From Xanthomonas hortorum pv. pelargonii (GTDB lineage: Bacteria; Pseudomonadota; Gammaproteobacteria; Xanthomonadales; Xanthomonadaceae), in contig NZ_CP098604.1 of assembly GCF_024499015.1 (NCBI RefSeq), positions 1,302,001 to 1,366,000 of the forward strand: 64,000 nt of DNA, read 5' to 3'. Below are positions 36,709 through 45,435 of the stretch, one piece after another. The notes under the pieces were generated by a model that saw only the letters and a program-made list of their open reading frames with translations, did no database searches and had not been told where the DNA came from. A program made the position numbers and the translations under genes. Positions within the stretch are counted from its first letter, which is position 1; each line of letters starts with the position of its first letter.

Positions 36709-37341
36709 TTACTGCGCAGGCTGCGGTTGCTGCACGGGCTGCTGCTGCGGCGCCTGTTGGTTACCGAAGTCCACCTGCGGCGCACGCGAGATCTGCGCTT
36801 CGTTTTCCACAGTGAAATTCGGCTTGGGCTGATACCCGAAGATCTTGGCGGTGATCACCTGCGGGAACGAACGGATGTAGGTGTTGTACTCCTGCACCGT
36901 CTGGATATAACGACCGCGCGCCACGGTGATGCGGTTTTCGGTACCTTCCAGCTGTACCTGCAGATCGCGGAACGACTGGTCGGATTTCAGCTGCGGATAG
37001 TTTTCGCTGACCACCAGCAAACGCGACAGCGCGCTACCGAGTTCGCCCTGCGCTTGCTGGAAATTCTTCAGCGACGCTGCGTCGTCGGCGTTGACCTGAA
37101 TCTGCCCGACACGCGAGCGCGCATTGGTCACTTCGGTCAGCACCTGGCGCTCCTGCTGGGCATAGCCCTGCACCGTGCGCACCAGATTGGGAATCAGATC
37201 GGCGCGGCGCTGATATTGATTCAGCACTTCCGACCAACCTGCCTTGACGCCTTCTTCTTTCTGCTGGATCGCGTTGTAACCGCAACCGGACAGCGAGACG
37301 GTCAGCATCAGCAACACCAGGGCGCGAATCAGGACAGGCAT
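36709..37341 (-). CDS. LemA-family protein, lipoprotein-like
   Basis: A 210-residue LemA protein: MPVLIRALVLLMLTVSLSGCGYNAIQQKEE has a hydrophobic lead and a lipobox-like LSGC, so it may be a lipoprotein. The LemA core follows: VKAGWSEVLNQYQRRADLIPNLV, QERQVLTEVTNARSRVGQI, NFQQAQGELGSALSRLLVVSENYPQLKSDQ and RYIQTVQEYNTYIRSFPQVI. The end is a Gln/Pro-rich tail. It precedes the two TPM genes on the same strand, the usual LemA-TPM arrangement. The function is not settled. Confidence 0.92.
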   Translation of the reverse strand: MPVLIRALVLLMLTVSLSGCGYNAIQQKEEGVKAGWSEVLNQYQRRADLIPNLVRTVQGYAQQERQVLTEVTNARSRVGQIQVNADDAASLKNFQQAQGELGSALSRLLVVSENYPQLKSDQSFRDLQVQLEGTENRITVARGRYIQTVQEYNTYIRSFPQVITAKIFGYQPKPNFTVENEAQISRAPQVDFGNQQAPQQQPVQQPQPAQ

Positions 37342-37682
37342 GCAGGCGACTCCGTAGAAGAGAGCCGCAGCATGCCATGTAGCAAGTCAAGCCGGCATGC
37401 ACATGCGCCCGCCTGGCGGGTTGTTCCACTGGGCGATCAGTTCTTGGATTAAGAACAACCTCAGTTCGAACGCATCGGTGCGCGCGCGGTCGCTAGGCGC
37501 GACAGAGGCTGGCAATTGTCAAAGAGAGTCACTACGCGCCACACGAACGCCGGGCTCTTCCACTGACGCACTCGCACTCGCACTCTGATTCGTCGCATCG
37601 CCATGTACGTCTCCACGCTTTCGCTAAGCAATCGCCTACAAGAAAGGCCTGGCTGCCACGGCGCGCGCGTGACCAATCGCTC
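37342..37682. other. 340-base gap between dgkA and lemA
   Basis: No gene is visible. There are two small inverted repeats: GTTCTT (37440-37445) / AAGAAC (37451-37456), nested within GGTTGTTC near 37419 and GAACAACC near 37453. They could form one extended hairpin, of unknown role; there is no T-run. Confidence 0.4.
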
Positions 37683-38063
37683 TCAGAACACCCGCGGCAA
37701 CAGAATCAGCCCCCAGCACAGCAGCACATTGATCAGCAGCAAGAACACCGCCGCCGAGCCCATATCCTTTGCGCGGCCGGCCAGCACATGGTGTTCCGGG
37801 CCGTAGCGCTCGATCACCGCCTCGATCGCGGAATTCAACAATTCGGCCGCCAGCACGATCAGCAAGGGCGCAATCAGCGCGATGCGCTCCAGACCGGACT
37901 GACCGAGCCACAGCCCCAGCGGGGCCAGCACCACGGCCAGGCAGACCTCGAGCCGAAACGAGGATTCATGCAGCCATGCCGCGCGCAATCCCTGCCACGA
38001 CCAGATCGCCGCCTTGAGCATGCGGCGCGGGCCGCGCGGCACGTGTCCCAGTTGATCGGCCAC
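37683..38063 (-). CDS. dgkA: Diacylglycerol kinase DgkA
   Basis: A 126-residue three-helix membrane kinase that phosphorylates diacylglycerol left over from membrane glycan synthesis. Signatures are AIWSWQGLRAAWLHESSFRLE, AAELLNSAIEAVIERYGPE (the catalytic Glu-Asn-rich segment) and AKDMGSAAVFLLLINVLLCW. It starts at a GTG (38063); an ATG at 38021 would cut off 14 residues but lacks a Shine-Dalgarno. Confidence 0.93.
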   Translation of the reverse strand: MADQLGHVPRGPRRMLKAAIWSWQGLRAAWLHESSFRLEVCLAVVLAPLGLWLGQSGLERIALIAPLLIVLAAELLNSAIEAVIERYGPEHHVLAGRAKDMGSAAVFLLLINVLLCWGLILLPRVF

Positions 38064-38381
38064 GCGTCAGCGCTTCCGGCCGCAAGGGCGTATCAGGGGA
38101 CGGATCGAACGCATGCTGTGGTCGCTACTCAGGAAATGCCGAATTTTGCACCGTGGCGCCGCGCACCGCCAGGGCGTGCCACCCGTCCGAACAGCTGCCG
38201 TTGGGCCTACAAGGCAGTCGGATCCTGCCGCAAGGCGCACCATCTGCCGCATGTTCTGGTCAGGCCCGACGACGCGATCTACGCGCAAGGCGATGCCGAG
38301 CGCTGGAAGCCAGCAGGTTTGCCCTCAGCTCCGGGCCTGTCGCACCATGGCGGTCCGCTTCACTGCCGCAGGCTCTCTCGC
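38064..38381. other. 318-base gap between divergent dgkA and the SGNH hydrolase gene
   Basis: No gene or clear repeat is visible. Both genes must have promoters here, but no convincing -35/-10 pair stands out. Confidence 0.4.
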
Positions 38382-39083
38382 ATGATCAAGCATCCCTTGC
38401 GCACACTGCTGTGCGCCCTTGCGTTGTTGTCCGGCCACGTCCACGCCGACACCCTACACACCGCGCCGCAAGTACCGGCGCAAGTCTCCAATGCCGCATG
38501 GGAAAACGACATGCAGCGCTTTGCCGACAGCGACGCGCAGCAGCAGCCGCCCAAGCACGGCATTGTGTTCGTCGGCAGTTCGTCGATCCGTTTCTGGGAC
38601 ACCTTGGCGCAGGATTTCCCCGGCAAGCCGGTGATCAATCGCGGCTTCGGTGGCTCGGAAGTGCGCGACAGCACCTGGTATGCGGACCGCATCGTGATTC
38701 CATACATGCCGCGCCAGGTGGTGCTGTATGCCGGCGACAACGATCTCAACAGCGGCCGTACACCGGAGCAGGTGCGCGACGACGTGCTGGCATTTGTAAC
38801 GCGCATTCGAAGCGATCTGCCGAAGGCGCGCATCAGCTATCTGTCGATCAAACCCAGCCCGTCGCGCGCGCATTTGCTGCCGGCAATCGTGACGGCCAAT
38901 CGCCTGATCAAGGACGCACTCGCACCGCTGCCGCGCGTGGATTACGTGGACGTCTACACGCCAATGCTGGATGCCAGCGGCAAGCCGCGCGCCGAGCTGT
39001 TTCGCGAGGATATGCTGCACATGACCGCCGATGGTTACGCCATTTGGCGCAAGGCCGTGGCACCAGTGTTGGAGCAGAAGTAA
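38382..39083 (+). CDS. Secreted SGNH/GDSL-type hydrolase
   Basis: A 233-residue protein with a signal peptide (HPLRTLLCALALLSGHVHAD). The SGNH blocks are block I IVFVGSSSIRFWDTL (Ser nucleophile in GSSS), block II NRGFGGSEVRDS (Gly), block III VLYAGDNDLNSGRT (Asn) and block V DMLHMTADGYAIW (Asp and His). The set is complete. Such enzymes deacetylate or de-esterify glycans or lipids. The substrate is unknown. It converges with the histidine kinase gene, leaving 31 bases between stops. Confidence 0.88.
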   Translation: MIKHPLRTLLCALALLSGHVHADTLHTAPQVPAQVSNAAWENDMQRFADSDAQQQPPKHGIVFVGSSSIRFWDTLAQDFPGKPVINRGFGGSEVRDSTWYADRIVIPYMPRQVVLYAGDNDLNSGRTPEQVRDDVLAFVTRIRSDLPKARISYLSIKPSPSRAHLLPAIVTANRLIKDALAPLPRVDYVDVYTPMLDASGKPRAELFREDMLHMTADGYAIWRKAVAPVLEQK

Positions 39084-39114
39084 GACCTGGCAAATCGGTC
39101 AACAAGAGACGCCC

Positions 39115-40386
39115 TTAGGCCACCACCACCGCCACCGACGTCCCCACATCGGCTTCGCTGTGCAATTCGATCCGCCAACCGAAGCGGTCGCATAGCCGGC
39201 GCACGATCGACAGGCCCAGCCCGGTGCCCTGCGGGCGTGTAGGATCGGCGCGGAAGAATGGCTCGAATGCACGTGCACGCGCTTCTTCGCTCATGCCGAT
39301 GCCGGTATCGCGCACGATGATGCGGTCCTGGGTCACTTCGACTTCGATGCTGCCGGTGTCGGTGTAGGCACAGGCATTGCGCAACAGATTGCTCAGCACC
39401 ACGCGCATCACGCGCGGCGGGGCGAACATCTGCAGGCTGCGGTCGCCAACCATCTGCAACGACACCGGCTTGTCGCCAAGCAGCTCACGCGCGCTGTCGA
39501 CTTCTTCGCTGGCCAGTTCGGCGGCATCGAAGGTTTCGCTTTGCGGGTCGATTTCGGCCTCGCGCGCCAGGATCAGAAACGCATCGATCACCGCTTCCAT
39601 ATCGTGGCCGGCCCGCTGGATACGGCGCAGGCTGCGTTGCGTGCGCGGCGACAATTCGTCGTCGGCCAGGGCCATGTCGCTGGCCACGCGGATCACCGTC
39701 AGCGGCGTGCGCAATTCATGACTGGCATCGCGGGTGAAGTTGCGTTCGCGCGCGACATGGTCGCTGACCCGCTGCCCCAGCGCATGTAACGCTGCGGCCA
39801 GCTGCCGTGTTTCGCCCTGAAGTTCGGCGGGCAATCGCTCAGGTGCCAACTCATCCACATCCGGATTGCGCGGGTCCCACTGCGAAACGCGCCGTGCGAG
39901 CCAGCTGATCGGCGACACCAGGCGTTTGGAGATGCGATAGGTAAACCACGACACGCCGTAGATCGACAGCAACACCACGATCGCCGGCACCACGCCGTAC
40001 CACAAGGTCAGATGGGCGGCGCGCGAGCGCGAAAACACCAGATACAAGCGTCCTTCCGGACGTTGATCCACATACACCAGCGCGTCGGCAGCGGCCACTT
40101 CGCTGAAGCCGCGCGGCAACCGTTGCAATACCGGCGGTGCGCTGTCGCCGAGCTTGCCGGCAGGCGAGAAATAGCCCTGGATATTGCGGGTATTTGGCGG
40201 CGGGTTGTTCGGCGCACTCTTGTGCAGGCGCCAGAAATGCACCGCCTCGTCGGCCAGTACGGTGCGCACCAGGCTGTACTTGATCACGAAGGAGATCAGA
40301 TAGCCGCCAAGGACGATCGCCAGACTCGCCAGTGCGACCTGCAACAGGAAGGCGAGACGTATTTTTCGTGGGAGCCCGTGCGGCAT
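39115..40386 (-). CDS. Sensor histidine kinase, ColS-like
   Basis: A 423-residue membrane kinase. Helix 1 is about residues 13-35, a periplasmic sensor of about 90 residues follows and helix 2 is 126-150, then a HAMP-like linker. The phosphoacceptor His223 lies in RDASHELRTPLT, the N box around Asn337 in LSNLLRNACAYT, the G1 box DTGIGM (360-365) and the G2 box GTGLGL (387-392). Its partner, a ColR-like regulator, lies upstream on the same strand, separated by a terminator-like hairpin. In Xanthomonas and Pseudomonas, ColRS/VgrRS-type systems answer to metals and affect virulence and the envelope; this pair's signal is not known. Confidence 0.88.
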   Translation of the reverse strand: MPHGLPRKIRLAFLLQVALASLAIVLGGYLISFVIKYSLVRTVLADEAVHFWRLHKSAPNNPPPNTRNIQGYFSPAGKLGDSAPPVLQRLPRGFSEVAAADALVYVDQRPEGRLYLVFSRSRAAHLTLWYGVVPAIVVLLSIYGVSWFTYRISKRLVSPISWLARRVSQWDPRNPDVDELAPERLPAELQGETRQLAAALHALGQRVSDHVARERNFTRDASHELRTPLTVIRVASDMALADDELSPRTQRSLRRIQRAGHDMEAVIDAFLILAREAEIDPQSETFDAAELASEEVDSARELLGDKPVSLQMVGDRSLQMFAPPRVMRVVLSNLLRNACAYTDTGSIEVEVTQDRIIVRDTGIGMSEEARARAFEPFFRADPTRPQGTGLGLSIVRRLCDRFGWRIELHSEADVGTSVAVVVA

Positions 40387-40491
40387 TGCGGCATCCAGGG
40401 AGAGCGCCGGATTAGAGGCAACGCTTCCGTGAGCCCGTCGTGCAACCAGCCGGCAGCACGCGGAAGCGAGCGGCGCGTGAGCGCCTACAGG

Positions 40492-40519
40492 AAAAGCCGG
40501 CCGCCAGAAGGCGACCGGC
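40492..40519 (-). terminator. Intrinsic terminator between the response regulator and kinase genes
   Basis: Read on the minus strand, GCCGGTCGCC, loop TTCT and GGCGGCCGGC form a 10-bp stem with one G-U pair, followed by TTTT. It lies 8 bases after the response-regulator stop and 105 before the kinase start, so kinase expression depends on read-through or its own promoter. Confidence 0.8.
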
Positions 40520-40527
40520 CAGTGACA

Positions 40528-41241
40528 TCAGGCCATCGGTTGGGCGATGTCGGCGATGCGATAGCCGGCGCTTTGCACGGTGTGCAGCAGGGGGCGATCG
40601 AACGGCTTGTCGATGATCTTGCGCAGGTTGTACAGATGGCTGCGCAAGGTGTCCGAATCCGGCAACCCATTGCCCCAGATCTCGCGCTCGATTTCCTGGC
40701 GGGTGACCACACGCGGCGATTCGCGCATCAGAATGGTGAGCAACCGCAGGCCGATCGGCGAGAGCTGCAGCTCGGTGCCGGCACGGGTGGCGCGCATGCT
40801 GACCGGATCGAGCACCAGGTCGGCGACCTTGAGCACTTCCGAACCCACCTGGCGGCGCTCGCGACGGATCAGGGCACGCAGGCGCGCTTCCAGTTCCTGA
40901 ATCGCGAACGGCTTGGTCAGGTAATCGTCGGCGCCGAAGCCCAAGCCGGTGAGCTTGTCGTCCAGCGTATCGCGGGCGGTCAGCATCAGCACCGGGGTGG
41001 ACTTACGTGCGTCGTTGCGCAGTCGGCGGCACACTTCGATGCCGTCCAGGCGCGGCAGCATGAGATCCAGCACGACCACGTCGTAGCTGTTCTCGGCGGC
41101 AAGACGATAACCGTCCAGTCCGTCCTGCGCATAGTCGACCTCGAAGCCACGGCCTTCCAGGTACTCGCCGATCATTTCGGAGATATTGCGATTGTCTTCG
41201 ACGACCAGCACGAGGCCGGACGTTTCCTTGGTCTGACGCAT
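40528..41241 (-). CDS. OmpR-family response regulator, ColR-like
   Basis: A 237-residue regulator. The receiver has the acidic pair in LVVEDNRN (Glu15, Asp16), phosphoacceptor Asp59 in VVVLDLMLP, Thr88 in LMLTARD and Lys110 in YLTKPF. The C-terminal winged helix ends ...SHLYNLRKIIDKPF then LLHTVQSAGYRIAD, very close to ColR of Pseudomonas. The start is the ATG at 41241 (MRQTKETSG). It is followed by a terminator and then the kinase gene. Confidence 0.9.
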   Translation of the reverse strand: MRQTKETSGLVLVVEDNRNISEMIGEYLEGRGFEVDYAQDGLDGYRLAAENSYDVVVLDLMLPRLDGIEVCRRLRNDARKSTPVLMLTARDTLDDKLTGLGFGADDYLTKPFAIQELEARLRALIRRERRQVGSEVLKVADLVLDPVSMRATRAGTELQLSPIGLRLLTILMRESPRVVTRQEIEREIWGNGLPDSDTLRSHLYNLRKIIDKPFDRPLLHTVQSAGYRIADIAQPMA

Positions 41242-41332
41242 GGACTTTCCTCGGTCTTCAGCTTTGTGAAACATGCCGGATCGACGGTGGAAAGGGCGTG
41301 AAGGACCGGCGACGTTCTGTGACAGACGACGC

Positions 41333-41986
41333 CTAGCGACCGAGCAGTGGACGCAGCGCTGGCCAGACAGTTTCCAGCACCTTCGGCTGAGCCGCAGCGG
41401 TCGGATGCAAGCCGTCAGCCTGCAGCAGCCCCGGCTGTAGCGCGACCTTTTCCAGGAAGAACGGCACCAGCGCGGTTTTGTACTGTCTGGACAGGTCGGC
41501 ATAGGCCGCCTTCAAGCGTTCGCGGTAGGCCGGGCCGTAGTTCGGCGGCACATCGATACCGAGCAGCAGCACCTTTGCGCCGGCCTGCTGGCTGAGCTGG
41601 ATCATCTTTTCCAGATTGCCCTTGAGCTGGGCCGGGGTCAGGCCGCGCAATGCATCGTTGCCGCCAAGTTCGATCACCACCACGCCGGGGTGGTGCTTTT
41701 CCAGCAGGCCGGGCAGCCGCGTCAATGCGCCGGAGGTGGTCTCGCCACTGATGCTGGCATTGACGACTGCCGGTGGCGTCGCCATGTCACGCTTCAGGCG
41801 TTGGTCCAGCAGAGTGACCCAGCCGGACTGCACCGGGATGTTGTGCGCAGCGCTCAAGCTGTCGCCCACGACCAGGATCGGTGCGGTTGCCACCGGACTT
41901 TTGGCAGAGGCAATTCCCGGCGCAAGCAGGGACAGTGTCAGCAGCCACAGGACCAGCGCGCCATATCGCAGTGTTCTTTCACGCAT
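41333..41986 (-). CDS. tesA: Periplasmic arylesterase/acyl-CoA thioesterase I (TesA)
   Basis: A 217-residue SGNH hydrolase with a signal peptide (LVLWLLTLSLLAPGIASA). Block I is ILVVGDSLSAAHNI (nucleophile Ser), block II NASISGETTSG, block III IELGGNDALRG and block V LQADGLHPTAAAQ (Asp, His). The start is ATG 41986 with GAGGA about 8 bases upstream; an alternative ATG lies at 42001. It is divergent from the ABC ATPase/FtsX pair, the tesA-ybbA-ybbP arrangement of E. coli. It hydrolyses thioesters and esters in the periplasm. Confidence 0.93.
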   Translation of the reverse strand: MRERTLRYGALVLWLLTLSLLAPGIASAKSPVATAPILVVGDSLSAAHNIPVQSGWVTLLDQRLKRDMATPPAVVNASISGETTSGALTRLPGLLEKHHPGVVVIELGGNDALRGLTPAQLKGNLEKMIQLSQQAGAKVLLLGIDVPPNYGPAYRERLKAAYADLSRQYKTALVPFFLEKVALQPGLLQADGLHPTAAAQPKVLETVWPALRPLLGR

Positions 41987-41999
41987 TCGGAGATTCCTC

Positions 42000-42710
42000 A
42001 TCGACAGTCTGGCCCCCCGCTCCAGCACCCGCACCGCCATCGACGTCCGCGAGGTCGGCAAGTCCGTCAGTGGACCGGAGGGAACACTCCACATCCTCGA
42101 CAACGTGAGCTTGACGGTCAGTGAAGGCGACAGTATCGCCATCGTTGGCGCATCCGGTTCGGGCAAGACCACCCTGCTCGGCCTGCTTGCCGGGCTGGAC
42201 CTGCCCAGCCGCGGCAGCATCGCGCTCTCCGGCCAGGACCTGGGCCAGCTCGACGAAGAAGCCCGTGCCGCCTTGCGCGCGCGCGAGGTGGGCTTTGTGT
42301 TCCAGAGCTTCCATCTGCTGCCGGCACTGACCGCCGAAGAAAACATCGCATTGCCGCTGGAACTGGCCGGGCGCGAAGATCCGGCGCGGGTGCGCGAGGT
42401 GTTGGAGGCGGTGGGCCTGAGCGCACGTGCGCGCCACTACCCGCGCCAGCTTTCCGGCGGCGAGCAGCAACGCGTGGCGCTGGCACGCGCCTTCGTGGCC
42501 AGGCCACGCATCCTGTTCGCCGACGAGCCCACCGGCAGCCTCGATCAGACCACCGGCGCGCAGATCAGCGACCTGCTGTTCGCGCTCAATGCCACCAGCG
42601 ACACCACCCTGGTGCTGGTCACCCACGACATGACGCTGGCGCAGCGCTGCCATCACATCTACCGCATCGACAGCGGCCGCCTGCACGCTCAGACCGGTCC
42701 GGCCGCATGA
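42000..42710 (+). CDS. ybbA: ABC transporter ATPase, YbbA-like (start codon unusual)
   Basis: A roughly 236-residue LolD/MacB-type ATPase. It has Walker [13 protein letters not shown]-loop [17 protein letters not shown], signature [15 protein letters not shown], Walker [13 protein letters not shown] and the H-loop VTHDMTLA. The start is unsettled: no in-frame ATG, GTG or TTG lies between the tesA coding region and the conserved [11 protein letters not shown]. An ATC at 42000 sits 7-8 bases after CGGAGA and would give the expected length; CTG 42009 is another option. The stop overlaps the FtsX-type permease start as ATGA. With that permease it probably handles substrates in the outer leaflet of the inner membrane; the cargo is unknown. 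Confidence 0.85.
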   Translation: MDSLAPRSSTRTAIDVREVGKSVSGPEGTLHILDNVSLTVSEGDSIAIVGASGSGKTTLLGLLAGLDLPSRGSIALSGQDLGQLDEEARAALRAREVGFVFQSFHLLPALTAEENIALPLELAGREDPARVREVLEAVGLSARARHYPRQLSGGEQQRVALARAFVARPRILFADEPTGSLDQTTGAQISDLLFALNATSDTTLVLVTHDMTLAQRCHHIYRIDSGRLHAQTGPAA

Positions 42711-45190
42711 ACGTGCTGCGACAGGCCGCGCGCGCGGTGCGCCGCGAGTTTCTAGCCGGCGATCTACTGACCGTGTTCGCAGCGCTGGTGTTGGGCGTGG
42801 CGGTGATGACGGCGGTCGGCACGCTGGTCGACCGGGTGACGTTGGCGCTGACCTCCAGCGCGGCCGAAGTGCTCGGCGGCGATCTGGGCGTGACCGGCCG
42901 CCAGGAGATTCCGGCCGACTTCGCTGCTGAAGCGCAGCGACGCGGGCTGCAGAGCACGCGCATGGTCAGCTTCCCCAGCGTGTTGTTCCATGGCGAGTCC
43001 AGCCAGATGGCCAACATCCGCGGCGTGGGTGCTGGCTACCCGCTGCGGGGTCAGTTGCTGGTCTCCAAGGACAGCACTGGCACGGAAGGCAACGTCGCCA
43101 GCGCACCGCCGCCGGGTCAGGCCTATGCCGACCCGCGTCTGCTCGAGGCGCTGGGCCTGCGGGTGGGCGAACAGCTGGAATTCGGCGCCGGCCATCTCAC
43201 CATCACCGGCGTGCTGCGTGCCGAACCGGATGCCTCCGGCGAGCTGATGCAGTTGTCGCCGCCGTTGTTGGTCAATCGCGCCGATATCGACGGCGCCGGC
43301 CTACTCGGCCCGGGCAGTCGCGCCTCGTACCGGCTGATGTTTTCCGGTGCGCCGGAAGCCATCGCCGACTTGCGCGCCTGGTTGAAGCCACGCGCCAGCG
43401 AATACCGTCTGGTCGGCATCGAAGACACCCAGCGCGGCATGCGCGCGGCCTTCGATCGCGCCGGCCGCTTCCTGGCCTTGTCGGCGCTGCTGGCGGTACT
43501 GTTGTCCGGCGTGGCCACCGCATTGGCGGCCAACCGGTTTGCGATGCGCCGCATCGACACCGTCGCCGTGTTGCGCTGCCTGGGCGCACGCCAGCGCGAC
43601 ATCCTGGCGATGCTGTCGCTGCAATTGCTGTTGACCGCGATCCCGGCCTGTCTGGTCGGGATCGGGCTGGGCATGCTCGCGCAGGAAGGCTTGGTGCAGG
43701 CGCTCGGCAGCCTGATTCCTAACCGGCTGCCGTTGCCGCAGGCCACCCCTGCCCTGGCCGGTGCCGGCATCGGGTTGGTACTGCTGCTGGGCTTCGGCCT
43801 GCCACCGCTGCTGCGGCTGCGCAACGTGCCGCCGATGCGCGTGCTAAACCGCAGCTTCGCCGCAGTACCGCCGAGCTCGTTGCTGGTCTACGCCGCTGCG
43901 TTGGCGGCCACGCTGGCGCTTACTGTCTATGCCACCGGCAATCTGGTGCTCGCTGGTTGGGTGCTCGGCGGGCTGGCTGCATTGGCGCTGGTGGCGATGG
44001 CCCTGGGCCTGGGGCTGCTCACGTTGCTGCGGCCGATCCAGCATCGCCTGCGTGGCGCCTGGAAGTTGGGTCTGGCCTCGCTGACGCGGCGGCGTGGGCT
44101 GAGCGTGGTGCAGTTGGTCGGGCTATCGCTGTCGCTGTGCGCGCTGTTGCTGCTGGCCGTGGTCGGCCCCGGACTGCTCGGGCAATGGCGCGACCGCCTG
44201 CCGGTGGAGACGCCCAACTACTTCCTGATGAACATCCAGCCCGAGCAGACCGTGCCGGTGCTGCAGACGCTGCGCGGCTTGGGCGTCAACGATGCGGCCG
44301 TGGAGCCGTTTTCGACCGGGCGTCTGGTGGCAATCAACGACAAACCACCTGCACGCGGCGACCGCGATCCACAGGACAATGGCGATGGCGACAACCGCCC
44401 GGTCAATTTCTCCTGGCGGCATACATTTCCTCCCGCAAATACCTTGCTAGAAGGCAAGTTCTGGGCAGCCGACAGCACGGCACCGGAGGCTTCGGTGGAA
44501 GAAGGCTGGGCGCAGCGGTATCAGCTCAAACTCGGCGACCGCATCGCCTTGTTGCTGGGCGAACAGCAGCGCAGTTTCACCGTCACCAGCATCCGCAAGG
44601 CCGACTGGGATTCGTTCCGGGTTAATTTCTTCTTGCTGCTCAATCAAGGTTCCGTCGGCGATGCGCCATACAACCTGATTTCCAGCTTCCATCTGCCACC
44701 TGGCAACGCCCCCAAGCTGGCGTCGTTGAGCCGCGACTATCCCAACATTTCGGTGCTGGATATCGACGCCATCCTCGGCCGCGTGCGCGAGGTCATCGAC
44801 CAGGTGGCGCAGGCGGTGCAACTGGTGATGGGCTTCAGCCTGCTGGCGGGCGTGCTGGTGCTGCTGGCGGCGTTGCAGGCCACCGCAGGCGAGCGTCGCT
44901 ACGACAGCGCGGTACTGCGCACGCTGGGCGCGCGTCGCGGGCAGTTGCGTGGCGCGGTGCTGGTGGAATTCGGCGCGCTCGGCTTGCTGGCGGCAACGCT
45001 GGCGGTGACCGCAGCGGCGGTGATCGGCGCGGTGGTTGGGCGCCAGGCGTTCGAAATCGCGTTGACACCGGATTGGCCGCGTCTGCTGATCGGCGGCGCC
45101 TTCGGGCTGGTGCTGAGTCTGTTGGCCGGTTGGTCGGGCACGCGGCGCATCCTGTCGACGCCGCCGGCGTTGGCGTTGCGGGCGGAGTAA
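42707..45190 (+). CDS. ybbP: FtsX-family ABC permease, YbbP-like
   Basis: An 827-residue integral membrane protein. It starts with a single helix (LLTVFAALVLGVAVMTAVGTL), then a large periplasmic MacB-like region, an FtsX core (LALSALLAVLLSGVATALAAN to GIGLGMLAQEG), a middle group of helices, a second periplasmic region of about 200 residues (from TPNYFLMNIQPEQT) and a last FtsX core (AVQLVMGFSLLAGVLVLLAALQ to LVLSLLAGWSGTRR). Length and layout match YbbP. It is coupled to the ATPase by ATGA. No obvious lipoprotein or membrane-fusion partner lies beside it. Confidence 0.92.
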   Translation: MNVLRQAARAVRREFLAGDLLTVFAALVLGVAVMTAVGTLVDRVTLALTSSAAEVLGGDLGVTGRQEIPADFAAEAQRRGLQSTRMVSFPSVLFHGESSQMANIRGVGAGYPLRGQLLVSKDSTGTEGNVASAPPPGQAYADPRLLEALGLRVGEQLEFGAGHLTITGVLRAEPDASGELMQLSPPLLVNRADIDGAGLLGPGSRASYRLMFSGAPEAIADLRAWLKPRASEYRLVGIEDTQRGMRAAFDRAGRFLALSALLAVLLSGVATALAANRFAMRRIDTVAVLRCLGARQRDILAMLSLQLLLTAIPACLVGIGLGMLAQEGLVQALGSLIPNRLPLPQATPALAGAGIGLVLLLGFGLPPLLRLRNVPPMRVLNRSFAAVPPSSLLVYAAALAATLALTVYATGNLVLAGWVLGGLAALALVAMALGLGLLTLLRPIQHRLRGAWKLGLASLTRRRGLSVVQLVGLSLSLCALLLLAVVGPGLLGQWRDRLPVETPNYFLMNIQPEQTVPVLQTLRGLGVNDAAVEPFSTGRLVAINDKPPARGDRDPQDNGDGDNRPVNFSWRHTFPPANTLLEGKFWAADSTAPEASVEEGWAQRYQLKLGDRIALLLGEQQRSFTVTSIRKADWDSFRVNFFLLLNQGSVGDAPYNLISSFHLPPGNAPKLASLSRDYPNISVLDIDAILGRVREVIDQVAQAVQLVMGFSLLAGVLVLLAALQATAGERRYDSAVLRTLGARRGQLRGAVLVEFGALGLLAATLAVTAAAVIGAVVGRQAFEIALTPDWPRLLIGGAFGLVLSLLAGWSGTRRILSTPPALALRAE

Positions 45191-45435
45191 GAGCGCACCA
45201 CAAAGCGACTGCGCTGCCCAGGCGGCGCTGCGTCAATATCTACTCATCGACGTAAAGCAGTTGAGCTCGAATCGGGCGGCGCCAAGCTGCGTCGCCCGGC
45301 ATGCCGGGTCGCATATACCTGCAGCGCATAAGCACGTTGCCAATCGTACGTTCGCAGCGGCGGCACGACTGCCTAGAGTGGTCTGTCCGGTCGCCGGCCC
45401 AGGCGGCCTTTCGTTGCCGTCGAGGTGCCACCGTC

